This document shows, piece by piece, positions 32,979 through 40,882 of a stretch of 64,000 nucleotides of DNA (its first letter is position 1; each line of letters opens with the position of its first letter). Position numbers and translations under genes: made by a program. Origin of the DNA: CADCVT01 sp035940955 (lineage in GTDB: Bacteria; Actinomycetota; Thermoleophilia; Solirubrobacterales; Solirubrobacteraceae); the NCBI GenBank assembly GCA_035940955.1, contig DASZEJ010000008.1, forward strand, positions 1 to 64,000, read 5' to 3'. The notes below the pieces were generated by a model. That model searched no databases and was not told the origin of the DNA. It saw only the letters and a list, made by a program, of their open reading frames with translations.

Positions 32979-34703
32979 GACCACCACATCCTGATGCTCG
33001 CGCTCGTCGACGAGCTGGCCCGCTGCGGCGTCGAGCACGCCTGCACGTCGCCGGGGTCGCGGTCGACGCCGATCGTGCTGCCGCTCGTCCGCGACGGGCG
33101 GATCCGGTGCTGGTCGCACGTCGACGAGCGCTCCGCCGGGTTCTTCGCGGTCGGCCTCGCGCGGGCGACCGGGCGGGCGGTCGTGCTGACGTGCACCTCC
33201 GGGACCGCGGCGGCGAACTTCGCGCCCGCCGTCCACGAGGCGCGCGAGGGCGGCGTGCCGCTGGTCGTCCTCACCGCCGACCGGCCGCCGGAGCTGCGCG
33301 AGGTCGGCGCCGGGCAGGTGATCGACCAGGTCAAGCTGTACGGCAGCGCCGCGAAGTGGTTCTTCGAGGTCGGCGTGTACGACGCGACGCCCGAGCGCGT
33401 GCGGTGGATGCGCTCGCTGGCCTGCCGCGCGGTGTGGACGGCGGAGGGGGGCCGGCCCGGCGTGGTCCACCTCAACCTCCCGTTCCGGGACCCGCTCGTG
33501 CCGCCGGCGGAGTGGGGCGAGGGGGCGGGCGGCGCCGCGGAGGGGCGCGGCACGACGGACGCCGCCGCGGAGAGGCGCGGCGCGACGGGTGCCGCCGCCG
33601 TCCTCGAGCGCGTCGCTCCCGGCCGGCCCGGCGGGGCGCCGTGGCTCCGGCGCGAGCCGGCCGCCCCAGCGCCCCCGCCGCCCGAGCTCGACCTGCCCGC
33701 GCGCGCCGTCGTCGTCGCGGGGACCGGCGCCGGGCCGGAGGCGGCGGACTTCGCCGCGCGGCGCCGCCTTCCCCTCCTCGCCGACCCGCTCAGCGGCGCG
33801 CGCACCGGCCCCGCTGCGATCGCCCATTACGACGCGCTGCTGCGCGGCGAGCGGTTCGTCGCCGCCCACCGGCCGGAGGCCATCCTCCGCGTCGGCGACC
33901 TGCCGACCTCCAAGCCGCTGCGCGCGTGGCTGGACGCGCACGCCGGGGTCGCGCAGGTCCTGGTCCCCGGCCCGGCCGCGTGGCCGGACCCGATGAGCAC
34001 CGCGTCCGCCCTCGCAACGCGCGAGCTGCTCTCGACCGCCGCCGAGGGCGACGATGCGTGGCTCGAGGCATGGCGTGCCGCTGACTCGGCGGCGGCGCGG
34101 GCGATCGACGCCGTGCTCGGCGACGAGCTGACCGAGCCTCGCGTCGCGCGGGAGCTGGGCACGCGACTGCCGCAGGACGCGACGCTGTGGGTCGCCTCGT
34201 CGATGCCGGTGCGCGACGTCGAGTCGTTCTTCCCGGCGCGCGACGACCCGCCACGCGTGCTCGCGAACCGCGGCGCCAACGGGATCGACGGCACGGTGTC
34301 GTCCGCCCTCGGCGCCGCCGCGGCCGCCGCAGGACCCGCCGTCCTCCTCATCGGCGACGTCGCGCTCGCCCACGACGTCGGCGGCCTGCTCGCCGCCAAG
34401 CGCCACGGGCTCGCCCTGACGATCGTCCTGCTGAACAACGACGGCGGCGGGATCTTCGAGTTCCTGCCGGTCAGCGGCGAGGGCGACGCGTACGTCGAGC
34501 ACGTCGCCACCCCGCTCGGCCTCGACTTCGCCCACGCGGCGAAGCTCTACGACTGCGACCACGCCGAGGTCCGCACGCTCGACGCCTTCCGCACCGCCCT
34601 CGACGCCGCGCTGCGCAGCGACCGCACCACGATCGTCGAGGTCCCGAGCGACCGGCGCGCGAACCGCGAGCTGCACCGCCGCGTCAACGACGCGGTCCTG
34701 TAA
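32958..34703 (+). CDS. menD: SEPHCHC synthase (ThDP-dependent)
   Basis: 581 residues. Condenses isochorismate with 2-oxoglutarate. CTSPGSRSTPIVLPLV and HVDERSAGFFAVGLARATGR with the catalytic Glu, TCTSGTAAANFAPAVHEA, SSMPVRDVESFFP and the ThDP motif LLIGDVALAHDVGGLLAAKRHG ... LLNNDGGGIFEFLP are all present. Start GTG 32958 gives about 12 residues before LVDELARCGVEH, the usual length; ATG 32994 is the alternative. With the GTG start, its first bases overlap the menH start on the other strand. A 30-bp direct repeat adds about 25 Gly/Ala/Arg residues near residues 185-215, outside catalytic motifs. Confidence 0.94.
   Translation: MEQQQSHDHHILMLALVDELARCGVEHACTSPGSRSTPIVLPLVRDGRIRCWSHVDERSAGFFAVGLARATGRAVVLTCTSGTAAANFAPAVHEAREGGVPLVVLTADRPPELREVGAGQVIDQVKLYGSAAKWFFEVGVYDATPERVRWMRSLACRAVWTAEGGRPGVVHLNLPFRDPLVPPAEWGEGAGGAAEGRGTTDAAAERRGATGAAAVLERVAPGRPGGAPWLRREPAAPAPPPPELDLPARAVVVAGTGAGPEAADFAARRRLPLLADPLSGARTGPAAIAHYDALLRGERFVAAHRPEAILRVGDLPTSKPLRAWLDAHAGVAQVLVPGPAAWPDPMSTASALATRELLSTAAEGDDAWLEAWRAADSAAARAIDAVLGDELTEPRVARELGTRLPQDATLWVASSMPVRDVESFFPARDDPPRVLANRGANGIDGTVSSALGAAAAAAGPAVLLIGDVALAHDVGGLLAAKRHGLALTIVLLNNDGGGIFEFLPVSGEGDAYVEHVATPLGLDFAHAAKLYDCDHAEVRTLDAFRTALDAALRSDRTTIVEVPSDRRANRELHRRVNDAVL
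33534..33593. repeat. 30-bp direct repeat in menD
   Basis: Two adjacent 30-base units (33534-33563, 33564-33593), 26 of 30 identical, starting GCCGCGGAGGGGCGCGGC. Adds two 10-residue units (AAEGRGTTDA, AAERRGATGA) in frame. Shares GAGGGGCGCGGC with the menB-menA spacer repeat. Confidence 0.85.
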
Positions 34704-34724
34704 CGCCGCGCGCGCCTCGCGGCG
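34704..34724 (+). terminator. Hairpin after menD
   Basis: CGCCGCG-CGCGCCT-CGCGGCG: a perfect 7-bp GC stem directly after the menD stop, without a T-run. May end or slow transcription ahead of the sigma factor gene. Confidence 0.4.
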
Positions 34725-34741
34725 TAAGCGCTGTGAGACCC

Positions 34742-35290
34742 ATGACCGACGCCGAGCTGATCGTCGCCTCGCGCACCGACCCGCGCGCCTTCCGGGAGCT
34801 GTACGACCGGTGGGCCGACCGGCTGCTCGCCTACTTCTACAGGCGCGTGCTGGACCCGGACGTGGCCGCCGACCTGCTGGCGGAGACGTTCGCCGTCGCC
34901 TACGAGCGGCGGCGGAGGTTCCGCGACGTCGGGACCCCCGGCGCCGCGTGGCTGTTCGGCATCGCCGGCAAGGAGCTGTCGCACTGGTTCCGCCGCCAGG
35001 AGGTCGAGCGCCGGGCGATCCGAAGGCTCGGCATCCAGGTCCCCGAGCTGGACGACGAGTCGCGCCGCGCGATCGAGGCGCTGGCCGACGCCGACGAGCA
35101 CCGCGCCGCGCTCGCGGCCGCGCTGGAGGGGCTCGGCACCGCCGAGCGCGACGCCGTCCACCTCCGGGTGGTCGACGAGCTGGGCTACGAGGAGATCGCG
35201 GCGCGGCTGAACTGCAGCGAGGCGGCGGCGCGCGTCCGCGTCCACCGCGGGCTCGCGCGGCTGAACACCCTGATGGAGGCGACGCCATGA
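34742..35290 (+). CDS. ECF-type RNA polymerase sigma factor
   Basis: 182 residues. Region 2 spans about 10-75 (FRELYDRWADRLLAYFYRRV, VAADLLAETFAVAYERRRRF) and region 4 about 118-175 (LEGLGTAERDAVHLRVVDEL, YEEIAARLNCSEAAARVRVHRGLARL), with no region 3, as in extracytoplasmic-function sigma factors. ATG 34742 begins MTDAELIVASRTDP. It overlaps the next gene by ATGA, so that membrane protein is its likely regulator or output. The gene interrupts the men locus; the target promoters are not known. Confidence 0.88.
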   Translation: MTDAELIVASRTDPRAFRELYDRWADRLLAYFYRRVLDPDVAADLLAETFAVAYERRRRFRDVGTPGAAWLFGIAGKELSHWFRRQEVERRAIRRLGIQVPELDDESRRAIEALADADEHRAALAAALEGLGTAERDAVHLRVVDELGYEEIAARLNCSEAAARVRVHRGLARLNTLMEATP

Positions 35291-36264
35291 GCGAGATCCC
35301 GTTCGTCCACCGGCTCGGGGACGCCATCGACGACGCGATCTCCGCGCCCGAGCGGGCCCGGCGCCGCCGCCGGCGGCGCCCGCGCTACGGCGGCCTCGCG
35401 GTCGCGATCCTCCTGCTCGGCGCCGCCGGCGTGACCGCCGCCGCGATCCTCGACGACCCCGAGACGCTCGCGGTGAACGCGATCGGCTGCTACGACGGCA
35501 CGAGCCTCGACGCCAACACGACGGTTCTCAGCGCCGACGGGCGGCCGCCCACCGACGTGTGCAGGGAGGTCCTCGGCTCCGGCGACGCGCCGCTGGCGGC
35601 CTGCAGCAACGGAGAGGCCGTCGCCGTCTTCCGGGGTGACCGGCGAACCTGCGAGCGGCTCGGGCTGAAGCCGCTGCCGCCCGGGTTCGCGCCCGCGCGG
35701 GCGAAGGTCGCGGCGCTGTCGACGCGGCTGCGCGCGATCGAGCGTCGCGGCGACTGCATCGAGCCGGAGCGGATGGCGCGGGAGGCGCGGGCGGTCCTCG
35801 AGCGTTCGCGCTGGCGGGGCTGGCGCGTCGTCGTGCGCGGCGGCGACGGCGGGCCGTGCGCCTGGATCCACCTGCCGGGCGGCGGCACGGCGACCCGGCT
35901 GAGCGGCTCGCTCGACGTCGACCGGCGCCGGCTCGCCGTCAGCACGGGGCCGCCGAGGTCGCTCTTCCGCCGGCTCTACGGCGAGGGAGCGGCCGCCGGG
36001 CGGCTGCTCGACGCCTCCACCGAGCGGTGCCTCACGATCGCGGGGCTGCGTCGCGCTGCTCGGCGCGAGCTCGCCCGGACCCGGCGGAGCGTCGGGTTCC
36101 GGCTCGAGGCCGGGCCGATGCCGCCGTCCGAGGGACTCGAACCGCCGGAGCGCCAGCGCCGGTTCGAGGAGGGCTGTGCGGTGTTCGCCGGGCTGGCACC
36201 CGTCTACCCGCGCTCGCGCAGGATCGCGATCGAGGTCGAGATCCGCGTGAAGCGGGCCTACTAG
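35287..36264 (+). CDS. Single-pass membrane protein cotranscribed with the ECF sigma factor
   Basis: 325 residues. Not recognised. A short cytoplasmic N terminus (MSEIPFVHRLGDAIDDAI, then a basic RARRRRRRRPRYGG), one membrane helix at about 38-58 (LAVAILLLGAAGVTAAAILD), and an extracytoplasmic part with six or so cysteines (AIGCYDG, DVCREV, AACSNG, RTCERL, GDCIEP, GPCAWIH). Position one overlap after the sigma gene suggests an anti-sigma or sensor role, but there is no zinc-finger HxxxCxxC anti-sigma motif, so it may be an unusual regulator or just a target. Its TAG and the menF TAG share CTAG. Confidence 0.7.
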   Translation: MSEIPFVHRLGDAIDDAISAPERARRRRRRRPRYGGLAVAILLLGAAGVTAAAILDDPETLAVNAIGCYDGTSLDANTTVLSADGRPPTDVCREVLGSGDAPLAACSNGEAVAVFRGDRRTCERLGLKPLPPGFAPARAKVAALSTRLRAIERRGDCIEPERMAREARAVLERSRWRGWRVVVRGGDGGPCAWIHLPGGGTATRLSGSLDVDRRRLAVSTGPPRSLFRRLYGEGAAAGRLLDASTERCLTIAGLRRAARRELARTRRSVGFRLEAGPMPPSEGLEPPERQRRFEEGCAVFAGLAPVYPRSRRIAIEVEIRVKRAY

Positions 36265-37688
36265 CCGGCCAGCACCGGCAGCAGCGCCGCGAGCTTGATC
36301 TCCGTCTCGGCCAGCTCGGCGGCCGGGTCGGAGTCCGCCACGACCCCCACGCCCGCGTAGCACCGGGCGACGGGGCCGCGCAGGAGCGCGCAGCGCAGCG
36401 CGACGCAGAACTCCCCGTCCTCGTTGGCGTCCGTCCAGCCGACCGGGCCGGCGTACCAGCCGCGGTCGAGGCCCTCAAGCGCCGGGATGAGCGGCGCGGC
36501 GCGCTCCAGCGGCTCGCCGCCGACCGCGGGGGTCGGGTGCAGGACGCCGGCCAGCTCGACCGCCGGCACCGGCGCGGCGAGCTGCGCGCGGATCGGGGTG
36601 CCGAGGTGCTGGATGTTTGCCACCTTCACGAGCACCGGCTCCGGCGCCGCCGTGGTCCAGACCGCGTGCGGCTCGAGCGTGGCGAGGATCCGCTCGGCGA
36701 CGATCCGCTGCTCGGAGCGGTCCTTGGCCGACTGCATGAGGCGCTCGCCGAGGTGGTCGTCGACCGCGGGGTCGGCGCTGCGCCGGGTCGAGCCGGCCAG
36801 CGCGAGCGACGACGCGCGCAGGCCCTCGCGCCGCACGAGCAGCTCGGGGCTCGCGCCGAGGAACGCGGCGTCGCCGCGGCCGGCGCAGAAGACGAAGCAG
36901 GACGGGAACGCCTCCCGCAGCACGCCGAACACCGCCGCGGCGTCGTGCGGCGCCGGCGCGTGCACGGCCACCTCGCGCGCGAGGACGACCTTCGCGAGCT
37001 CTCCGCCGCGGATCCGCGCGACCGCCGCCGCGACCGCCGCCTCGTAGTGCTCGGGCGGCATCGTCGAGACCACGCGCGTGTGGCCCGCGGGATCGGGATC
37101 GAGCAGCGGCAGCGGCGCGGCGCGCAGCTCGGCCGCCCGGCGCTCGACCCGCGCGACGAGGTCGTCTGCGGTGTCGTCCGGGGTCGCCAGCGCCGCGAGC
37201 GTGACCGACACGGCGCCGTCGCGGCGCAGCAGCGCGGCCTCGGGCACGTGGAGCGATGCGGGAGCGAAGCCCGCCCAGTCCGGGACGCCGCCCCCCGCGG
37301 CGGCGAACGCGAAGCCGCCCACGGCGACGAGCTGCTCGCCGGCATCGCCCGACGCCTCGCTCGCCAGCGACCGCCAGGCGGCGGCGACCTCGGCGAACCG
37401 CCGCTCGCCTCGCGCCTCGAACGCCCGGACGCAGCCGAGCGCGCCCAGCGCCGCCGCGCCGCGCTCGGGCTGCTCGAAGCAGAACCACGGCTCGCCGGCG
37501 CGCCGCGACGCCACCGCGACCGCCGCCGGGTCGGCGTCGGCCGCGAGCGGCAGCGAGACCGCCGCCAGCGCCTCGCCGCCCCGCGACCGCGCGCGCCGCA
37601 CGGCCTGGTCGACCGCACGCCGCAGCCGCGCCCGCTCGGCGACGCCGAGGCGGACGAGCGGAGGACCCTCGCCCGTGCGAACCGCCAC
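36261..37688 (-). CDS. menF: Isochorismate synthase
   Basis: 475 residues of the chorismate-binding family. Converts chorismate to isochorismate, the entry to menaquinone. Motifs: ELAKVVLAREV, FLGASPELLVRREG, LAGSTRRSADPAVDD, MQSAKDRSEQRIV, VGGEPLERA and GWTDANEDGEFCVALRCALL. Salicylate or enterobactin use is unlikely with menD, H, C, E, B, A next to it. Start GTG 37688 lies exactly six bases after a TATGCT -10 box, which implies a leaderless mRNA; the frame remains open upstream but without similarity. Confidence 0.92.
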   Translation of the reverse strand: MAVRTGEGPPLVRLGVAERARLRRAVDQAVRRARSRGGEALAAVSLPLAADADPAAVAVASRRAGEPWFCFEQPERGAAALGALGCVRAFEARGERRFAEVAAAWRSLASEASGDAGEQLVAVGGFAFAAAGGGVPDWAGFAPASLHVPEAALLRRDGAVSVTLAALATPDDTADDLVARVERRAAELRAAPLPLLDPDPAGHTRVVSTMPPEHYEAAVAAAVARIRGGELAKVVLAREVAVHAPAPHDAAAVFGVLREAFPSCFVFCAGRGDAAFLGASPELLVRREGLRASSLALAGSTRRSADPAVDDHLGERLMQSAKDRSEQRIVAERILATLEPHAVWTTAAPEPVLVKVANIQHLGTPIRAQLAAPVPAVELAGVLHPTPAVGGEPLERAAPLIPALEGLDRGWYAGPVGWTDANEDGEFCVALRCALLRGPVARCYAGVGVVADSDPAAELAETEIKLAALLPVLAG

Positions 37689-37694
37689 GGCCGG

Positions 37695-37700
37695 AGCATA
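37695..37700 (-). promoter_or_regulatory. -10 box of menF
   Basis: Minus-strand TATGCT followed by CCGGCC and the GTG start, the same spacing as pcrA. Leaderless transcript inferred. Confidence 0.55.
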
Positions 37701-37764
37701 CGGCGCAGCCGCGCCGGGCTCCGTGACGCGCGGCACGCGGTCCGGCGCGCCGGCGGCCGGGCGC

Positions 37765-38610
37765 TCAGGCGCGCAGCGCGGCGTCCGGGTCGCCCAGCCG
37801 CTCGATGACCGGCTCGCGCTCGCCGGCCCCGCGCAGCGGCAGCCCGACCGCGCCGCGCATGAAGCCCTGGAACGCGTCGGTGTCCCAGCCGCCGAGCCAG
37901 AAGTCGACCGGCCACGGCTGCTGGGGGTCGACGCGCTCGGGCAGCCGGTCGTCCGGGTCCTCCACCACGGCGCGGCCGCGGAGCGAGAACGCGTACAGCA
38001 TGCGGACGCCGAAGAAGCGCGCGAGGCCGGGGTTCGCCATGACCGAGAGCCGCTTGCGCAGCGCGGCGCGCTCGACGGTGTCCGTGCTCGCCTCGAGGTC
38101 GCGCCGCACCAGCGCGCTGCGCTCCCGCCACGTCTCGGCCAGGTCGTAGATCCCGGTCGCGTCGGCGACCGCGCTGAGGCCGGGCTGGATGCCGCTCGCG
38201 TGGAGCTCGCGGAACGGGAAGCGCTCGTCGTCGTCGTGCCGGCGCTCGAGCCGGACGCCGTCGCGCGCGACCTCGAGCACGAACGGGACGATCGGCTCGC
38301 TCCCCGCCTCGGCCACGATCCCGTTGCGCCCCTCGAACGTCGGCGAGTCGAGCAGGTCGACGCGCGCCCCGACCAGCGGGTGCCCGTCGACCGGCCGTCC
38401 GTTCACCGCGACGGCGCGCACCGACACGCCGACCGGCGGCGTGTGCGAGCGCTGCACGGCGCCCGCGGGCTGGAGGCGCACCACGCGGTCGAGGTCGGGC
38501 TCGCCGGCCGCGGCGTGCGCGTAGCCGCTGACCCCCCGCGGCTCGTCGCTCGGGTCGGGGTCGGTGGCGAGGCGGCACTGGAACCACCCTGCGAAGTGCA
38601 GCCAGAGCAT
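37765..38610 (-). CDS. Conserved protein paired with ferritin-like protein
   Basis: 281 residues, function unknown. MLWLHFAGWFQCRLATDPDP and DEPRGVSGYAHAAAGEPDLD at the N terminus, PVDFWLGGWDTDAFQGFMRG near the C terminus. No signal peptide or clear enzyme motif; mostly soluble with beta-rich stretches. It begins in a TGATG overlap with the ferritin-like gene upstream, and I recall such N-terminal sequences accompanying ferritin-like/VioB-type proteins, so they probably act together. Downstream end is 76 bases from the menF start. Confidence 0.65.
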   Translation of the reverse strand: MLWLHFAGWFQCRLATDPDPSDEPRGVSGYAHAAAGEPDLDRVVRLQPAGAVQRSHTPPVGVSVRAVAVNGRPVDGHPLVGARVDLLDSPTFEGRNGIVAEAGSEPIVPFVLEVARDGVRLERRHDDDERFPFRELHASGIQPGLSAVADATGIYDLAETWRERSALVRRDLEASTDTVERAALRKRLSVMANPGLARFFGVRMLYAFSLRGRAVVEDPDDRLPERVDPQQPWPVDFWLGGWDTDAFQGFMRGAVGLPLRGAGEREPVIERLGDPDAALRA

Positions 38611-39842
38611 CAGGGGCCCTCCGCCGCCGCGCGGGCGAGGTTCGAGCGCAGCCAGGCCATGTTGTCGGCGAGCATCGCCAGCCGCTGCGGCCCGCCCTCC
38701 CCCGCGAGCTCGAGCGCGCGGCGCGACATCGCGTCGAGGCGCTCCAGCAGGATCGTGAAGCGGTTGTCGACGTGCGGTGCCGGCCGCACGTCGTAGTACA
38801 GCTCGAACGGCGGGCCGGCCGTCCCGCTCTCCGGGTCGGCGCCGACCGGAAGCTCGGTGAGGATCTCGGCCAGCGGCCGGAAGACGGCGCTCATGAGCTG
38901 GCGCAGGGCGGAGCGGATCGCGTCGCGCTGCGCCGGGGTCTCGCCGCCGTAGCCGTAGTACTGGAGCAGCAGGAGCAGCATCGTGATGTACACGGCGTTC
39001 GCCAGCTCGGCGACCGCGACGGTCTCCTCGCGCTCGATCAGCGTCCCGCCGAGCGGGGCGTCGCGGTGCGCGCGGGTGCGCGGGTCGTCGACCACGGGTC
39101 GGCTCGGCACCAGCTTGGGCTGCGCGGCGAGCGCGGCGCGCATGTCGCGGAACCGGTCGTAGTGCGAGCCCTCGCGGTTGGCGGGCGAGCCCTCGCCCTC
39201 CAGGACGATCGCGTCGATCGCGCGCTCGGCCGACGAGCGGCCGGTGGCGAGGTGCAGCCTGAAGCTGTTCGACCAGGTGTCGGTGTCCTGCGCGAAGCGC
39301 GGCCCGATGAACAGCTCGCCCTCCGGGACCGCCCGGAAGCCTTCGCGGATCTTCCCGTACAGCTCGCCGACGTAGCGGAACACCTCCGGGTCGGGGACGA
39401 CGTCCGGCGCCTCGGCCGCCCTGAGCGCGAACGCCGCGCGCGCGAAATCGGCGCGCACGGGCGGGTCCGGCGGCGGTTCGCCCACGGGCAGCTCGAAGCA
39501 GACGAACCGGTACAGCGTCGCGTCGTGCAGCGCCGTGAGCCGGAAATCGAACGGGTAGTACGAGCCGCTGGGCTGAGGGAAGTTCGGCCGGCCGAAGCGC
39601 GGCGCGGCGCCGATCGCGGAGAGCAGGTTGCAGACGGTGCCGAGGTGCGCCATCTCCTCCCGCGCGACGCCGGCGATGACGCCCTCCCACCCCCGCACCT
39701 GCTCCTGCGCCCGGGCGGTGAGCCCCTCGTCGAGCCGCTTCTTGAGCGAGTAGGCCGCGAACAGGTACTGGACGAGCAGCCCGTGCTCGAGCTCGGCCGC
39801 CTCGTTGAGCGCGTCGATCAGCTCCTCGCGGGTGTCGATCAA
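38610..39842 (-). CDS. Ferritin-like (iminophenyl-pyruvate dimer synthase/VioB-type) domain protein
   Basis: 410 residues. Helical N terminus with diiron-type motifs: EELIDALNEAAELEHGLLVQYLF (Glu and ELEH), AREEMAHLGTVCNLLSAIG (ExxxH), and YYPFDFRLTALHDATLYRFVCFELP. These match the ferritin-like domain of VioB/StaD-type enzymes that couple indole-3-pyruvate imines, though the large polyketide-like N half of VioB is missing. Whether it has a metal and what it oxidises is unknown. Start TTG 39842 is set by GGAGGG 7-8 bases upstream; an in-frame TTG 45 bases earlier lies next to the -10 box. A good promoter precedes it. Partner gene overlaps by one base. Confidence 0.72.
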   Translation of the reverse strand: MIDTREELIDALNEAAELEHGLLVQYLFAAYSLKKRLDEGLTARAQEQVRGWEGVIAGVAREEMAHLGTVCNLLSAIGAAPRFGRPNFPQPSGSYYPFDFRLTALHDATLYRFVCFELPVGEPPPDPPVRADFARAAFALRAAEAPDVVPDPEVFRYVGELYGKIREGFRAVPEGELFIGPRFAQDTDTWSNSFRLHLATGRSSAERAIDAIVLEGEGSPANREGSHYDRFRDMRAALAAQPKLVPSRPVVDDPRTRAHRDAPLGGTLIEREETVAVAELANAVYITMLLLLLQYYGYGGETPAQRDAIRSALRQLMSAVFRPLAEILTELPVGADPESGTAGPPFELYYDVRPAPHVDNRFTILLERLDAMSRRALELAGEGGPQRLAMLADNMAWLRSNLARAAAEGP

Positions 39843-39886
39843 CGCCGCTCCCTCCGCGCCTCGGCCCTCGAGCGCGTCACGGCACA

Positions 39887-39916
39887 ATCATAGACCTTGC
39901 CTGAGTATGCAGACAA
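39887..39916 (-). promoter_or_regulatory. Sigma-70 promoter of the ferritin-like gene
   Basis: Minus strand TTGTCT (39911-39916), 18 bases, TATGAT (39887-39892): the best match to a housekeeping promoter in the window. Transcript would start near 39880, giving a ~38-base leader with GGAGGG before TTG 39842. Confidence 0.65.
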
Positions 39917-39925
39917 GTTCGCCGG

Positions 39926-39955
39926 TTGCGCCCCCCGCCGCCCAGCGCGTACGGT
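39926..39955 (+). promoter_or_regulatory. Promoter of the lipoprotein gene
   Basis: TTGCGC (39926-39931), 18 bases, TACGGT (39950-39955), seven bases before the GTG start. Lies back to back with the ferritin-like promoter. Confidence 0.45.
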
Positions 39956-39962
39956 CGCGAAC

Positions 39963-40577
39963 GTGCCGGCCGCCGCCCGAGCCGTGGCCGTCGCCGTCGC
40001 CGCCGCGCTCGCCGCCCCCGGGTGCGGCGACGGCGGCGCGCCGGCGCCCGCTCGCCCGACCGCGGCCGAGGACCACGACCGTGCCCCGCTGCGCACCTGT
40101 CGGACGCGCAACGAGGGCCGCGGGCCGGTCGCCGGTCCGGACGGGACCGACGTCCGGCTCGGCCCGGCCTACTTCGACGGCGCGGCGCAGCTCGCGGCCG
40201 AGGACGGCAGCCGGTTCACGCCGCGGGCCGGCCGCGCGTACATGGAGGTCAAGGTCCTCCTCGCCCTCCGCGCCCGGACGCGCGCGACGCTCGTCGCACC
40301 GCCGCCCGAGCGCCGCGCGTTCGGGCTGCTGTACGCCAAGCCCCCGCCGCCGTCCGCCGGCCCGTTCACCGTCCGCGACGGCGGCGCCGCCGTCCGCCTG
40401 CACGCCTGCGCCGAGACCGCGCCCGCGTTCGGCTACCGCGGCACGGTCGGCCCGTGGACCCAGTTCGGCGGCGGGTTCCTGCTCGCCGGCCCGGGGTGCC
40501 ACGCGGTCGAGCTGCACGTCGCCGGCCGGCGCACCCCCTACCGCGCGACGCTCTCGTTCGGCGCGGGCGCGTGCTAG
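39963..40577 (+). CDS. Secreted lipoprotein of unknown function
   Basis: 204 residues from GTG 39963. VPAAARAVAVAVAAALAAPGC is a lipoprotein signal with the modified Cys at about 21. The mature part is beta-rich with cysteines at RTCRTRN, HACAETAP, GPGCHAVEL and the C terminus GAGAC. No family recognised. An upstream ATG at 39897 in the frame would put the signal peptide 22 residues in and ignores the -10 box. Stop TAG overlaps the TAG of the convergent gene in one CTAG. Confidence 0.7.
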   Translation: MPAAARAVAVAVAAALAAPGCGDGGAPAPARPTAAEDHDRAPLRTCRTRNEGRGPVAGPDGTDVRLGPAYFDGAAQLAAEDGSRFTPRAGRAYMEVKVLLALRARTRATLVAPPPERRAFGLLYAKPPPPSAGPFTVRDGGAAVRLHACAETAPAFGYRGTVGPWTQFGGGFLLAGPGCHAVELHVAGRRTPYRATLSFGAGAC

Positions 40578-40882
40578 GACCGCACGGAGGCCGGCACCGC
40601 GACCGGCCGCCGGCGCAGCAGCGCCCGGACCCGAGCGCTCTCGGCCGCCCGCGCCACCGCGGCGGGCACGACGCCGAGCCCGAGCCGCTCGTAGACCCGC
40701 CGCGCGGCGGCGACGTGCACCGCCCGGCCCGCGGAGCGCTCGGAGAAGCTCCACCCCGCGGCCAGCAGCGCCCCGCCCTCCTCCCACAGCTCCCACCGCC
40801 AGCGCCGGCCCAGCGGGCTCGGGGGCAGCGGCTCGATCGCGTACTCGAAGAGCGGGCCGGCCTCCGAGGCGGCGGGCGTCAC
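40574..40882 (-). CDS. Small hypothetical protein downstream of ilvN
   Basis: 102 residues, GTG start in a GTGA overlap with the ilvN stop, hence probably translated from the ilvBN transcript. EYAIEPLPPSPLGRRWRWELW followed by AAGWSFSERSAGRAVHVAAARR suggests a small alpha/beta fold of about 70 residues; I do not recognise it. Basic C terminus (RALLRRRPVAV). Confidence 0.6.
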   Translation of the reverse strand: MTPAASEAGPLFEYAIEPLPPSPLGRRWRWELWEEGGALLAAGWSFSERSAGRAVHVAAARRVYERLGLGVVPAAVARAAESARVRALLRRRPVAVPASVRS

